Positions 46,512 through 56,097 are shown, counted from the stretch's first letter. The stretch is 64,000 bases of DNA from Rhodopseudomonas sp. (GCA_016124795.1 WGNB01000048.1:1-64000), one strand, 5' to 3'. The notes: a model not told the origin generated them from the letters alone. Numbers and translations: made by a program.

Positions 46512-46793
46512 ATGAACAAATTGATCTTCGCCATCCTCGCCGCCCTGATCGCGGCTCCGGCCGCCGCCGACGACAAGCCGGTGGCGCTCAAGAAGGCGCC
46601 CGGCATGGAAGCGGTCGAGGCCAACTGCCAAGCCTGCCACAGCCTGGCCTATATCCCGATGAACTCGCCGTTCCTCAAGCCGGCGGCCTGGGACGCCGAA
46701 GTCGGCAAAATGATCAAGGTGATGGGGGCGCCGATCGACGACGCCGATGCCAAAAAAATCACCGACTATCTGAAAGCCAACTACGGCGGCTGA
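46512..46793 (+). CDS. sorB: Small cytochrome c, sulfite dehydrogenase subunit (SorB-like)
   Basis: Periplasmic monoheme c-type cytochrome, 93 aa, the electron acceptor of the SorA subunit. Signal peptide 1-19, heme site CQACH (39-43), and a distal Met likely in YIPMNSPF or KVMGAP. The short length matches SorB. GAGGGAGA precedes the ATG. A strong terminator 33 bases after the stop ends the operon. Heme attachment would need the Ccm system, part of which is at 9662-12548. Confidence 0.88.
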   Translation: MNKLIFAILAALIAAPAAADDKPVALKKAPGMEAVEANCQACHSLAYIPMNSPFLKPAAWDAEVGKMIKVMGAPIDDADAKKITDYLKANYGG

Positions 46794-46825
46794 TTCGGCC
46801 CTCGGCTATGGCCGGGAAGACACAG

Positions 46826-46860
46826 AACCGGCCCCATCGACTCGTTGGGGCCGGTTTTTT
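46826..46860 (+). terminator. Terminator after the sulfite dehydrogenase operon
   Basis: AACCGGCCCCA (46826-46836), 9-base loop, TGGGGCCGGTT (46846-46856), T-run to 46860. Confidence 0.95.
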
Positions 46861-46960
46861 GAGTTTTTCGAGGCAAAATGCTTGTGCTTTGGTACTGTTA
46901 AGCCGAAGCGAAGCCAGCTAGAATGGGCTGTAAATCAAGCTCCCGGTCGAGGACCCTTTA

Positions 46961-47338
46961 ATGCGCCTGAAATTCACAACGCGCCTGGAATTCATTGCCG
47001 CGTCGTTCGCCGCCGTCGGCGCCTTGGCTCTGCTGGCTGCTCCGGCGCAGGCCGGTCCGAAGGAACGGCACATCACCACCGATGCGCGTGGCAATACGGT
47101 CTTCACCAGCCGCGATGAAGACGGCCGGACCCGGACCCGCATTATCATCCAGAAGCGGTCCTATCTCGATCCGGGCACCGAAGTGCTGCCGAACAGCCGC
47201 AACGACCACGATTACGCTTTCCAGCAGAACCAGCGCCCGATGAGCGTGCTCGACAACACCGCCTTCGGCAGCAACCAGTTGCCGTTGCCGGACGCCTTCA
47301 ATCTGACCGGTAACCACGCGCCGTTCCTGCGCTTCTAA
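46961..47338 (+). CDS. Secreted hypothetical protein
   Basis: A 125-aa protein with a signal peptide (about 1-31, cleavage near APAQAGPK). The mature part is polar and lacks cysteines: HITTDARGNTVFTSRDEDG, then IIIQKRSYLDPGTEVLPNS, and a C-terminal half ending NHAPFLRF. No family recognised; such proteins seem restricted to Bradyrhizobiaceae relatives. GAGG lies eight bases before the ATG. It is monocistronic, between terminators at 46826 and 47371. Confidence 0.7.
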   Translation: MRLKFTTRLEFIAASFAAVGALALLAAPAQAGPKERHITTDARGNTVFTSRDEDGRTRTRIIIQKRSYLDPGTEVLPNSRNDHDYAFQQNQRPMSVLDNTAFGSNQLPLPDAFNLTGNHAPFLRF

Positions 47339-47370
47339 GGTTCGGCCGGTCCGCCGGCGCTCAGACATGA

Positions 47371-47400
47371 AAAACGCGGCCTGAACGGGCCGCGTTTTTT
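47371..47400. terminator. Bidirectional terminator before leuB
   Basis: AAAACGCGGCC (47371-47381) with GGCCGCGTTTT (47388-47398), 6-base loop. A- and T-runs flank it, serving the convergent secreted-protein gene and leuB. Confidence 0.93.
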
Positions 47401-47459
47401 TATGCGTCAAGATCGGGCCGCCGGGACAGCGCCGACGCGCCGTCCCGGCCGAAGCGCAA

Positions 47460-48569
47460 TCAGACCTGCGCGGCCAGTTCGGCCAAAATCGCCGAGCCCA
47501 TCTCCGAGGTGCCGACGGTCTTCTCGCCGGGCGCCGCGATGTCGCCGGTGCGGAAGCCCTTGTCCAGGGTCGCGGCAATCGCCTCGTCGATCATGTCGGC
47601 CTGTTTGCCGAGATCGAACGAATAGCGCAGCGCCATGCCGAACGACGCAATCATGGCGATCGGATTGGCCAGGCCCTTGCCGGCGATGTCGGGCGCCGAA
47701 CCGTGCACCGGCTCATAGAGCGCCTTGCGGCGCTTGGTCTTGGGATCGACTTCGCCAAGCGACGCCGAGGCCAGCATCCCGAGCGAGCCGGTCAGCATCG
47801 CCGCGATGTCCGACAGAATGTCGCCGAACAGGTTGTCGGTCACGATGACGTCGAACTGCTTGGGATTGCGGACCAGTTGCATGCCGCCGGAATCGGCGAG
47901 CTGGTGCTCGAGCTGGACGTCCTTGAACTCGCGGGCGTGCAGCGCGGTGATGACCTCGTTCCACAGCAGGCCCGACTTCATCACGTTGCGCTTTTCCATC
48001 GAAGTCACCTTGTTGCGGCGCTTGCGCGCCAGCTCGAAGGCGACCCGGCCGATGCGCTCGATTTCGTAGGAGTCATAGACCTGCGTGTCGATGGCGCGCT
48101 TCTGGCCGTTGCCGAGATCGGTGATGGTCTTCGGCTCGCCGAAATAGACGCCGCCGGTCAGCTCGCGCAGGATCATGATGTCGAGACCCTCGACCAGCTC
48201 CGGCTTGAGCGACGAAGCGCTGGCCAGCGCCGGATAGGTCACCGCCGGACGCAGGTTGGCGTAAAGCGCCAGGTCCTTGCGCAGGCGCAGCAGGCCGGCT
48301 TCCGGCCGCACGTCGTAATCGACCTTGTCCCACTTCGGACCGCCGACCGCGCCGAAAATCACGGCGTCGGCGGCCTTGGCCTTTTCCATGGTCTCGTCGG
48401 TGATCGACACCTTGTGGGCGTCATAACAGGCGCCGCCGACCAGGCCTTCGTCAAAGGTAAACTTGTCCGGACCCTGTTCGTTGAAAAACGCGATAACGCG
48501 CTTCACTTCGGCCATCACTTCGGGGCCGATGCCGTCGCCGGGGAGCAGCAGGAGATTATGGGTGGTCAT
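47460..48569 (-). CDS. leuB: 3-isopropylmalate dehydrogenase
   Basis: NAD-dependent oxidative decarboxylation of 3-isopropylmalate, third step of leucine synthesis, after LeuCD. The 369 aa show [19 protein letters not shown] (6-24), the substrate loop [16 protein letters not shown], the Asp cluster [16 protein letters not shown], and the NAD site [16 protein letters not shown]. The ATG at 48569 gives the normal length; the in-frame upstream extension lies within the palindromic repeat and was rejected. Confidence 0.97.
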   Translation of the reverse strand: MTTHNLLLLPGDGIGPEVMAEVKRVIAFFNEQGPDKFTFDEGLVGGACYDAHKVSITDETMEKAKAADAVIFGAVGGPKWDKVDYDVRPEAGLLRLRKDLALYANLRPAVTYPALASASSLKPELVEGLDIMILRELTGGVYFGEPKTITDLGNGQKRAIDTQVYDSYEIERIGRVAFELARKRRNKVTSMEKRNVMKSGLLWNEVITALHAREFKDVQLEHQLADSGGMQLVRNPKQFDVIVTDNLFGDILSDIAAMLTGSLGMLASASLGEVDPKTKRRKALYEPVHGSAPDIAGKGLANPIAMIASFGMALRYSFDLGKQADMIDEAIAATLDKGFRTGDIAAPGEKTVGTSEMGSAILAELAAQV

Positions 48570-48594
48570 GAGACGCCTCGTTGTACGGTCCTCC

Positions 48595-48683
48595 GTCATG
48601 GCCGGGCTTGTCCCGGTCATCTCGCTCAAGGGGCACGGGCGTGCCCACCCTAGCGGGATGCCCGGCTCGAAGCCGGGCATGAC
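48595..48683. repeat. Dispersed palindromic intergenic repeat
   Basis: An 89-base element bounded by GTCATG and CATGAC, containing GCCGGGC...GCCGGGC inverted units and ATGCCCGGCTCGAAGCCGGGCAT-like hairpin (48657-48681, described by position). It lies between divergent leuB and the NADH dehydrogenase gene. Similar GTCATGGCCGGGC palindromes are abundant in Bradyrhizobiaceae genomes. Confidence 0.65.
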
Positions 48684-48789
48684 AGCAACTCATTGCTGCG
48701 CGGAGTGCTAAAGCCTCGCCCGGCCCTTGGCAACCGGCGGCCAAAACGCCAGTTTGGCGGTATCGCACGGGATGAGGGAGAGCGGCCCC

Positions 48790-50058
48790 ATGGCGGACCA
48801 GCGGCCCAAAATCGTCATCGTCGGCGCCGGTTTCGGCGGCCTCGAAGCCGCCAAGGCGTTGCGGCGTGCGCCAGCCGACATCACCATCGTCGACCGCCAG
48901 AACCATCACTGTTTCCAGCCATTGCTTTACCAGGTCGCGACCGCAGCCCTGTCGCCGGCCGATGTCGCCTGGCCGATCCGCCACATCCTGCGCAGCCAGA
49001 AGAACGCCACCGTGCTGATGGCGACCGTCGAGGGCATCGACACGACCGGCAAGCGGCTGTGGACCGATTTCGGCGAGGTCCCCTATGACACGCTCATCAT
49101 CGCGACCGGCGCGACCCATTCCTATTTCGGCCACGGCGACTGGGCGGCTTTCGCCCCCGGCCTCAAACGTATCGAGGACGCCACGCGCATTCGACGATCC
49201 ATCCTGATTGCCTTCGAGCAGGCCGAAATCATGGCCAATCCGGACGACCAGCGCCGACTGCTGACTTTTGCCATCGTCGGCGGTGGTGCCACGGGAGTCG
49301 AAATGGCCGGCGCCATCGCCGACATCGCCCGCCAGACGCTGGCGATGGACTTCCGCCGGATCGATCCGCGCAATGCCCGCATCGTCCTGATCGAGGCCGG
49401 TCCGCGTCTGCTGCCAGCTTTCTCGCCGGCCCAGTCCGATTACGTTCGGACAACGCTGATGCAGGCCGGGGTGACGGTGATGACCGACACGCTGGTGACG
49501 AAATGCGATGCAGGCGGCGTCGATCTCAACAGCGGCCGGCTCGATGCCGCCACTGTCATCTGGGCGGCCGGTGTGGTGGCCTCACCGGCCGCCATTTGGC
49601 TGAACGCACCGACGGATCGCGCCGGCCGGATCAAGGTTGAACCCGACCTGTCGGCGCCAGGTCACCCCGACATTTTCGTCATCGGCGATGCGGCCGCTTT
49701 GGTCGACGGCAAGGGCAAACCGGTGCCAGGCATTGCACCCGCCGCTAAACAAATGGGTCACTATGTCGGCAAACTGATTGCAGCGCGCCTCGCTGGCCGT
49801 GCACCGGACAAGCCGTTTCGCTACCGACACCTCGGCGATCTCGCCACCATCGGCCGGCGCGCGGCGGTGGTGAGCTTCGGTCGCCTGAAGCTAAGCGGTT
49901 TTCTCGGCTGGCTGTTCTGGAGCGTGGCGCATGTCTATTTCCTGATCGGCTTGCGCAACCGCTTCATCGTCGCCTTCATCTGGGCTTTCGATTATCTTAC
50001 CTTCCAGCGCGGCGCGCGGCTCATCACCGAACCGGCAAAGAAGCCGGGAACATTGTAA
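48790..50058 (+). CDS. ndh: Type II NADH dehydrogenase (NDH-2)
   Basis: Non-proton-pumping NADH:quinone oxidoreductase peripheral to the inner membrane, 422 aa. FAD-binding IVGAGFGGLEAAKAL (about 10-24), IIATGATHSYFGH, NAD-binding FAIVGGGATGVEMAGAIAD, and VIGDAAALVDGKGKPVPGIAPAAKQMG are all present. The hydrophobic C-terminal region (about 380-415, with FLGWLFWSVAHVYFLIGLRN) is the membrane anchor. GGGAGA lies nine bases before the ATG at 48790; earlier in-frame ATGs lack it. Confidence 0.9.
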   Translation: MADQRPKIVIVGAGFGGLEAAKALRRAPADITIVDRQNHHCFQPLLYQVATAALSPADVAWPIRHILRSQKNATVLMATVEGIDTTGKRLWTDFGEVPYDTLIIATGATHSYFGHGDWAAFAPGLKRIEDATRIRRSILIAFEQAEIMANPDDQRRLLTFAIVGGGATGVEMAGAIADIARQTLAMDFRRIDPRNARIVLIEAGPRLLPAFSPAQSDYVRTTLMQAGVTVMTDTLVTKCDAGGVDLNSGRLDAATVIWAAGVVASPAAIWLNAPTDRAGRIKVEPDLSAPGHPDIFVIGDAAALVDGKGKPVPGIAPAAKQMGHYVGKLIAARLAGRAPDKPFRYRHLGDLATIGRRAAVVSFGRLKLSGFLGWLFWSVAHVYFLIGLRNRFIVAFIWAFDYLTFQRGARLITEPAKKPGTL

Positions 50059-50368
50059 AGCCCCGCGAGACAATTCTAGTCCCCGGTCTTCCCGATAGCC
50101 CGCTGGGCGAGATTGGCGGCTTCCATCGCGCCGATGGATTTTGGCGACTTCAAGCCAAACCTGGCCGCATCCTGACCTTTAGTCGTAGGCCCGCCCGGCG
50201 ATGGATGTGCACGCTCTGCCGTTGTTGATCCGCAGCCATTATACGTCACACTAGAGCTAGTGGATGGACGCTAGAGTCATCCCTCGCATGGCGCTGGCGC
50301 TCACCCCACTCATTTGTGACAATCGGTATGCCGGGCCTGATCAGACCTATCGGACTAAGGAGCTTTTT
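50059..50368. other. 310-base gap between the NDH-2 and MaoC-type genes
   Basis: No ORF, terminator or clear promoter was recognised, apart from the AAGGAG ribosome binding site (50358-50363) that sets the next start. Composition becomes less GC-rich towards 50215-50360, which probably holds the promoter of the MaoC-type gene. Confidence 0.55.
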
Positions 50369-51433
50369 GTGAGCCATTCATCCGCGCCCAAAACCAGTTC
50401 AGGCAATTTTTTTGAGGATTTCAGCCTCGGCCAGCAGATCCGCCACGCGACACCGCGAACCGTCACGCTCGGCGATGTCGCGCTTTACAACGGCTTGTTC
50501 GGCGGCCGCTTCGCAGTGCAGTCGGCCGACAGCTTCGCCGAGAAGATCGGTTATGTCCGCTCGCCGCTCGACGACCTGCTGGTGTTTCACATGGTGTTCG
50601 GCAAGACCGTGCCCGACATCTCGCTCAATGCCGTCGCCAATCTGGGTTATGCGGACTGCCATTTTCTCAAGCCGGTCTATCCCGGCGCAACCTTGAGCGC
50701 GACTTCCGAAGTCATCGGCCTGAAAGAAAACTCCAACGGCAAGACCGGTATCGTCTATGTGCGCTCGCGCGGGCTCGATCAGGATGGCGCCGTGGTGCTG
50801 GATTACGTGCGCTGGGTGATGGTGCGCAAACGCGATGAAGCCTCGCCGGCGCCGCAGGAAGTCGTCCCGACATTGCCGTCCTGCGTCGATGTCGGCTCGC
50901 TCGGCAATGGCTGTCCGATCCTGCATCGCGATCACTACGACACCGTATTGTCCGGCAGCGCGCACCGGCATGGCGATTACCAAATCGGCGAGAAGATCGA
51001 CCATGTCGACGGCATTACCGTCGAAGAAGCCGAACACATGATCGCAACCCGGCTCTATCAAAACACCGCGCGCGTTCATTTCAACAATTTCAGCGAAAGC
51101 AAAGGCCGCTTCGGCCAGCGCCTGATCTATGGCGGCCACGCGATTTCGCTGGCGCGGGCGCTGTCGTTCAACGGACTTGGCAATGCGTTCCATATTGCCG
51201 CGATCAACGCCGGTCGGCATGTCGCGCCGCTTTTGGCCGGAGGCACCGTTTTTGCGTGGTCGGAAATTCTCGACACCGCCGAATTGCTCGGCCGTGACGA
51301 TGTCGGCGCGTTGCGGATCCGGACTGTCGCGACCAAGGACAAGCCCTGCGACGATTTCCCCTACAAGATTGGCAAGGAATACGACCCGGCGGTCATCCTC
51401 GATCTCGATTACTGGGTGCTGATGCCGCGATAA
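50369..51433 (+). CDS. Double hot-dog MaoC-type dehydratase (mesaconyl-CoA hydratase-like)
   Basis: A 354-aa protein with two MaoC hot-dog domains, one ending near residue 165 (FEDFSLGQQIRHATPRTVTLGD onward) and one from about 195 (YQIGEKIDHVDGITVEEAEH) with hydratase-like segments GRFGQRLIYGGHAISLARAL. Length and layout match beta-methylmalyl-CoA dehydratase/mesaconyl-CoA hydratase of the ethylmalonyl-CoA pathway, but other MaoC hydratases look similar. GTG start with AAGGAG five bases upstream; the longer frame from 50264 lacks family similarity. It is convergent with the LysR gene; an inverted repeat (51438-51466) lies between. Confidence 0.78.
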   Translation: MSHSSAPKTSSGNFFEDFSLGQQIRHATPRTVTLGDVALYNGLFGGRFAVQSADSFAEKIGYVRSPLDDLLVFHMVFGKTVPDISLNAVANLGYADCHFLKPVYPGATLSATSEVIGLKENSNGKTGIVYVRSRGLDQDGAVVLDYVRWVMVRKRDEASPAPQEVVPTLPSCVDVGSLGNGCPILHRDHYDTVLSGSAHRHGDYQIGEKIDHVDGITVEEAEHMIATRLYQNTARVHFNNFSESKGRFGQRLIYGGHAISLARALSFNGLGNAFHIAAINAGRHVAPLLAGGTVFAWSEILDTAELLGRDDVGALRIRTVATKDKPCDDFPYKIGKEYDPAVILDLDYWVLMPR

Positions 51434-51437
51434 TTTT

Positions 51438-51466
51438 TCCCTCTCCCCTTTCTGACGGGGGAGAGG
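51438..51466. repeat. Inverted repeat CCCTCTCCCC...GGGGAGAGGG
   Basis: Ten-base arms (51438-51447 and 51457-51466) with a 9-base loop between convergent genes. No T-run follows on either strand. This short CCCTCTCCCC palindrome type is common in intergenic DNA of Rhizobiales. Confidence 0.65.
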
Positions 51467-51476
51467 GACAGCAAGT

Positions 51477-52364
51477 TCACACACTCGCCCGCAGATGATC
51501 GACGAGTTGTCGCGCGTAGGCTGGCATCAATTCGATATCGCGCACGCAGATCGTCAGGTCCCGCAACGCCCAAGGGTCGATCAGCGCCACGGCGCTGACC
51601 GCCATGTTGGGGGTCGCCCGCTCGACGGTCGTTTCCGGAACGATACCGACCCCGACATTGCATTCCACCAGCCGGCAGATCGCGTCGAACGACCGCAATT
51701 GCACCCGCAACCGCAAGGGCCGGCCGATCCGGTTGGCCTTGTCGGCAAGGAACCGCTGGATCGCGCTGGCCCGGTCGAGGCCGACCATGTCGTAATCCAG
51801 CACCTCGGCGAAACCGATCCGCTTCCGGCCGGCCAGCGGGTGGTCGCGGGCCACCACCAGCACGAAGCGGTCACTGCGGTATGGAAACGTGTGCAGGCCG
51901 GCGTGGTCGACCGTGCCGGCAACGATGCCGATATCGCCGGTGCCTTCCGCAATCAGACCGACGATCTCATCGGACAGCCTCTCCTCCAGATCGACGCTGA
52001 CGTCGGGATAAGCGGTCAGAAAAGAACTTAGCGTCTCGGGCAGGAACTCCGTCAGCGCATTGGTGTTGGACAGAACGCGGACCTGGCCGGCCAGTCCGCG
52101 AGCATAGGGCGTTAAATCCTCCTGGAGCCGGTCCGACTGGGCGAGGATGGTGCGGGCATGAGCGAGCAGGGTCCGGCCGGCCTGGGTGGGCGCGACACCT
52201 TGGCGGCCGCGGATCAGCAATTCGGCGCCAAAGGCCAGTTCGAGCTTGCGGATCCGGGTGGAGGCCGCCGCCAGCGCCAGGTTCAGGCGCGCCGCGCCAT
52301 GGGTAATGCTGCCGGCCTCAACAATGTGGCGAAACAGGTTGAGATCAGTGAAATCGAAGCGCAT
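51477..52364 (-). CDS. LysR family transcriptional regulator
   Basis: A 295-aa LysR-type regulator. The N-terminal winged HTH (about 5-64) contains FRHIVEAGSITHGAARLNLALAAAS split over the recognition helix; the effector-binding domain (about 92-290) has typical VRVLSNTNALTEFLP and NVGVGIVPETTVERA segments. It is divergent from sdhCDAB across 247 bases that hold two inverted repeats, but whether it controls sdh, the MaoC gene or something else is unknown. The effector is unknown. Confidence 0.93.
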   Translation of the reverse strand: MRFDFTDLNLFRHIVEAGSITHGAARLNLALAAASTRIRKLELAFGAELLIRGRQGVAPTQAGRTLLAHARTILAQSDRLQEDLTPYARGLAGQVRVLSNTNALTEFLPETLSSFLTAYPDVSVDLEERLSDEIVGLIAEGTGDIGIVAGTVDHAGLHTFPYRSDRFVLVVARDHPLAGRKRIGFAEVLDYDMVGLDRASAIQRFLADKANRIGRPLRLRVQLRSFDAICRLVECNVGVGIVPETTVERATPNMAVSAVALIDPWALRDLTICVRDIELMPAYARQLVDHLRASV

Positions 52365-52395
52365 CCGGCATGGCCCGCTGATTTTTTAATTTACC

Positions 52396-52424
52396 GCCAG
52401 CCTACTTATTTTACGAAGGCTGGC
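52396..52424. repeat. Inverted repeat GCCAGCCT / AGGCTGGC
   Basis: Perfect 8-bp arms (52396-52403 and 52417-52424) with 13-base spacer, 32 bases upstream of the LysR start. The interrupted dyad would suit LysR autoregulation. Confidence 0.5.
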
Positions 52425-52439
52425 TACGCAGAACACAGA

Positions 52440-52468
52440 TTGATAGGACATTTTAGACCGTCTAGTTT
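52440..52468 (+). promoter_or_regulatory. Predicted sdhCDAB promoter overlapping an inverted repeat
   Basis: TTGATA (52440-52445), 17-base spacer, TAGTTT (52463-52468). It overlaps the inverted repeat TCTAGTTTC (52461-52469)/GAAGCTAGA (52479-52487), so a bound factor could block it. Confidence 0.5.
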
Positions 52469-52611
52469 CGCTTTTGAAGAAGCTAGAATAGGTCAAACGT
52501 GAAAATGGTATGCGCCGCCCGTCATTGGTGCGTTGCGGCAGCGCCATAGTTTGGCTACCAACCGTGCGCGACCGCCGACAGAGTTCCGACGGTGCGATGT
52601 GGAGAATAACG

Positions 52612-53040
52612 ATGGCCGAGCTTGAGGCAGGCACCGCAACGGCGCCGCGACGGTCGAGACCTCTATCCCCCCACCTTCAGACCTACCGGCTGACGCTGAC
52701 GATGTTGATGTCGATCGTGCATCGCATCACCGGCTCGGCGCTGTATTTCGGCATGCTGTTGTTGGCCTGGTGGCTGATTGCCGCCGCCGCCGGCCCCAAT
52801 GCCTACGCCAATTTCGAATGGTTCGTGGGGTCGTGGATCGGCCGGCTGGTGCTGTTCGGCTACACTTGGGCGCTGCTGCACCACATGCTCGGCGGCATCC
52901 GCCACCTGATCTGGGACACCCTGCACGGCCTCGAACCGGCCGACCGCGAAATGCTGACACTGGCGACCGTCATCGGCTCGGTGGCGCTGACGCTGGTGGT
53001 CTGGGTCATCGGCTATCTCGCCATGGGAGGCCCGCGATGA
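52612..53040 (+). CDS. sdhC: Succinate dehydrogenase cytochrome b556 subunit
   Basis: Membrane anchor of complex II binding heme b and quinone, 142 aa. Three helices, the SIVHRITGSALYFG motif (34-47) with quinone-site Ser/Arg, and the heme-region WALLHHMLGGIRHLIWD. The ATG at 52612 has GGAGA upstream and gives the normal N-terminus (RPLSPHLQTYRL). Overlaps sdhD by 4 bases. Confidence 0.96.
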   Translation: MAELEAGTATAPRRSRPLSPHLQTYRLTLTMLMSIVHRITGSALYFGMLLLAWWLIAAAAGPNAYANFEWFVGSWIGRLVLFGYTWALLHHMLGGIRHLIWDTLHGLEPADREMLTLATVIGSVALTLVVWVIGYLAMGGPR

Positions 53041-53441
53041 ACGCTCCGCATTCCAACGCGCCGCAGATGCGCACCGCCGCCAGCCGAGTTCGCGGTCTGG
53101 GCGCGGCCCGCGCCGGCACCATGGATTTCTGGCATCAGCGCGTCACCGCGGTGGCCGGCATCGTCCTGACCATCGCGCTGATCGTGATCGCGCTCTCGCT
53201 GCTCGGCCGCAGTCACGCGGCGGTGGTGCAGATCCTCGGCTCGCCGCTGGTCGCCATCATCATGCTGCTGTTCATCTTCAACAGCGCCTATCACATGTGG
53301 ATCGGCATGCAGGAGATCATCCTGGATTACGTCCACGCCGATAAATACAAATTCTTGAGTTTGATGGCGAATACCTTCTACGCCATCGCTGTCGGCCTGG
53401 CTTGCGCCTTCGCCATCCTCAAGCTGTCATTCGGGGTTTAG
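53037..53441 (+). CDS. sdhD: Succinate dehydrogenase membrane anchor subunit
   Basis: Second membrane anchor of complex II, 134 aa, three helices. Contains [14 protein letters not shown], the heme-ligand helix with [17 protein letters not shown]. The ATG at 53037 overlaps the sdhC stop (ATGA). It precedes sdhA by 2 bases, so the four genes are one tight operon. Confidence 0.95.
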   Translation: MNAPHSNAPQMRTAASRVRGLGAARAGTMDFWHQRVTAVAGIVLTIALIVIALSLLGRSHAAVVQILGSPLVAIIMLLFIFNSAYHMWIGMQEIILDYVHADKYKFLSLMANTFYAIAVGLACAFAILKLSFGV

Positions 53442-53443
53442 GC

Positions 53444-55273
53444 ATGGCTACTTCCAACGGCAACGGTGCGCCCGCTTTCAACGGCAAGGCCTATCCGGTC
53501 GAAAATCACAATTGCGACGTGGTAGTCGTCGGCGCCGGCGGCGCCGGCCTGCGCGCTGTCGTCGGATGTTCCGAGGCGGGCCTGCGCACCGCCTGTATCA
53601 CCAAAGTGTTCCCGACCCGCTCGCACACCGTCGCGGCGCAGGGCGGCATCGCCGCCTCGCTCGGCAACATGGGCGAGGACGATTGGCGCTGGCATATGTA
53701 CGACACGGTCAAGGGTGCCGACTGGCTCGGCGACCAGGACACCATCGAATATATGGTCAAGAACGCGCCGGCCGCGGTCTATGAACTCGAACACTGGGGC
53801 CTGCCGTTCTCGCGCCGCGAGGAAGACGGCAAGATCTACCAGCGTCCGTTCGGCGGCATGACCACGCATTTCGGCAAAGGCACCGCGCAGCGTACCTGCG
53901 CCGCCGCCGACCGCACCGGCCACGCCATGCTGCACACCATGTATGGCCAGGCGCTCAAGCACTCGGCCGAATTCTATGTCGAATATTTCGCACTCGACCT
54001 GATCATGGACGAGGACGGCCGCTGCCGCGGCATCGTCGCCCTGAACATGGACGACGGCACCATCCACCGCTTCAACGCCAACATGACCATCATGGCGACC
54101 GGCGGCTATGGACGGACCTATTTCTCCTGCACCTCGGCGCATATCTGCACCGGCGACGGTAACGCGATGGTGCTGCGCGCCGGCCTGCCGTTGCAGGATA
54201 TGGAATTCGTTCAGTTCCACCCGACCGGCATCTATCCGGCCGGCTGCCTGATCACCGAAGGTTCGCGCGGCGAAGGCGGCTACCTGGTCAACTCCGAAGG
54301 CGAGCGCTTCATGGAGCGCTACGCGCCGTCGGCCAAGGATCTGGCCTCACGCGACGTCGTTTCGCGCGCCATGACCATCGAAATGCGCGAGGGCCGCGGC
54401 GTCGGCAAGAACAAGGACCACCTGTTCCTGCATCTCGACCATCTCGATCCGGCGGTGCTGCACGAGCGCCTGCCCGGCATCAGCGAAACCGCCCGCATCT
54501 TCGCCGGCGTCGATATCACCCGCGAGCCGATCCCGGTGCTGCCGACCGTCCACTACAACATGGGCGGCATCCCGACCAACTTCCACGGCGAGGCTTTGAC
54601 CAAGCGCGACGGCAATCCCGACTCGGTCATTCCCGGCCTGATGGCGATCGGCGAGGCGGCCTGCGTCTCGGTCCATGGCGCCAATCGCCTCGGCTCGAAC
54701 TCGCTGATCGATCTGGTCGTGTTCGGCCGCGCCGCCGCGCATCGCTGCGCCGAACTGCTGACGCCCGGCGCCAAGCAGCCCGACATGCCGAAGGACTCCG
54801 CCGACAAGGCGCTGGCCCGTCTCGACAAGTTCCGCCACGCTTCGGGTGGCACGCCGACCGCCGAGCTGCGTCTGAAGATGCAGCGCGTGATGCAGAATAA
54901 CTGCGCGGTGTTCCGGACCGGCGAAGTGCTCGAGGAAGGCCACAAGCTGATCCACGACGTATTCGGCGGCCTGACCGACTTGCACGTCTCCGACCGCTCG
55001 CTGATCTGGAACTCGGATCTGATCGAGACGCTCGAACTGGACAACCTGATGTCGCAGGCCGTCGTCACCATGGACTCGGCCAAGAACCGCACCGAAAGCC
55101 GCGGCGCCCATGCCCGCGAGGATTTCCCGGATCGCGACGACCAGAACTGGATGAAGCACACCCTGGCGTGGATCGACGCCAAGGGCGAAGTCGAGATCGA
55201 TTACCGGCCGGTGCATACCTACACGCTGACCAACGAAATCTCGTACATCGAACCCAAAGCTCGCGTTTACTAA
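53444..55273 (+). CDS. sdhA: Succinate dehydrogenase flavoprotein subunit
   Basis: Catalytic subunit of complex II, oxidising succinate to fumarate. The 609 aa show FAD-binding [14 protein letters not shown], covalent-FAD His61 in [11 protein letters not shown], catalytic-region [13 protein letters not shown] and [17 protein letters not shown]. Length is normal. The ATG at 53444 was chosen; in-frame upstream starts overlap sdhD. Confidence 0.98.
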   Translation: MATSNGNGAPAFNGKAYPVENHNCDVVVVGAGGAGLRAVVGCSEAGLRTACITKVFPTRSHTVAAQGGIAASLGNMGEDDWRWHMYDTVKGADWLGDQDTIEYMVKNAPAAVYELEHWGLPFSRREEDGKIYQRPFGGMTTHFGKGTAQRTCAAADRTGHAMLHTMYGQALKHSAEFYVEYFALDLIMDEDGRCRGIVALNMDDGTIHRFNANMTIMATGGYGRTYFSCTSAHICTGDGNAMVLRAGLPLQDMEFVQFHPTGIYPAGCLITEGSRGEGGYLVNSEGERFMERYAPSAKDLASRDVVSRAMTIEMREGRGVGKNKDHLFLHLDHLDPAVLHERLPGISETARIFAGVDITREPIPVLPTVHYNMGGIPTNFHGEALTKRDGNPDSVIPGLMAIGEAACVSVHGANRLGSNSLIDLVVFGRAAAHRCAELLTPGAKQPDMPKDSADKALARLDKFRHASGGTPTAELRLKMQRVMQNNCAVFRTGEVLEEGHKLIHDVFGGLTDLHVSDRSLIWNSDLIETLELDNLMSQAVVTMDSAKNRTESRGAHAREDFPDRDDQNWMKHTLAWIDAKGEVEIDYRPVHTYTLTNEISYIEPKARVY

Positions 55274-55317
55274 CGCGAGCCCGAATTCAATTGCCGCGCG
55301 TTTATTAGGAACTCGCC

Positions 55318-56097
55318 ATGGTCGAAATCACGCTGCCGAAAAACTCCAGGATCACCGAAGGCAAGACCTGGCCGCGGACGTCGCATGCCACGCACCTCAC
55401 CGAATTCCAGATCTACCGCTGGAACCCCGATGACGGCGCCAACCCGCATATCGACACCTATTATGTCGATCGCGACGATTGCGGTCCGATGGTTCTCGAC
55501 GCGCTGATCTGGATCAAGAACAACGTCGATCCGACTCTGACCTTCCGTCGCTCCTGCCGCGAAGGCGTCTGTGGCTCCTGCGCGATGAACATCGACGGCA
55601 CCAATACGCTGGCCTGCACCAAGGCAATGGACGACGCCAAGGCGCCGCTCAAGATCAACCCGCTGCCGCATCAGCCGGTGATCAAGGACCTGGTGCCCGA
55701 TCTGAAGAACTTCTACGCGCAATACGCCTCGATCGAGCCCTGGCTGCACACTGTGACGCCGGCGCCCGAGAAGGAATGGACCCAGAGCCACGAGGACCGC
55801 ACCAAGCTCGACGGCATGTACGAGTGCATTCTCTGCGCCTGCTGCTCGACCTCGTGCCCGAGCTACTGGTGGAATTCGGATCGTTATCTCGGTCCGGCGG
55901 CGCTGTTGCAGGCCAACCGCTGGGTCCAGGACTCACGCGACGAATCGACCGGCGAACGGCTCGACAATCTCGAGGACCCGTTCCGGCTCTATCGCTGCCA
56001 CACGATCATGAATTGCTCCAAGGCCTGCCCGAAGGGGCTCAACCCGGCCAAGGAAATCGCCACGCTGAAGAAGGCGATGGTCGAGCGTCAGGTCTGA
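55318..56097 (+). CDS. sdhB: Succinate dehydrogenase iron-sulfur subunit
   Basis: Electron-transfer subunit of complex II, 259 aa. 2Fe-2S ligands Cys80, Cys85, Cys88, Cys100 ([10 protein letters not shown] and LACTKA); 4Fe-4S/3Fe-4S ligands in [16 protein letters not shown] and [17 protein letters not shown]. Last gene of sdhCDAB. A GC-rich perfect inverted repeat (56112-56119/56132-56139) follows 15 bases after the stop but lacks a T-run. Confidence 0.98.
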   Translation: MVEITLPKNSRITEGKTWPRTSHATHLTEFQIYRWNPDDGANPHIDTYYVDRDDCGPMVLDALIWIKNNVDPTLTFRRSCREGVCGSCAMNIDGTNTLACTKAMDDAKAPLKINPLPHQPVIKDLVPDLKNFYAQYASIEPWLHTVTPAPEKEWTQSHEDRTKLDGMYECILCACCSTSCPSYWWNSDRYLGPAALLQANRWVQDSRDESTGERLDNLEDPFRLYRCHTIMNCSKACPKGLNPAKEIATLKKAMVERQV

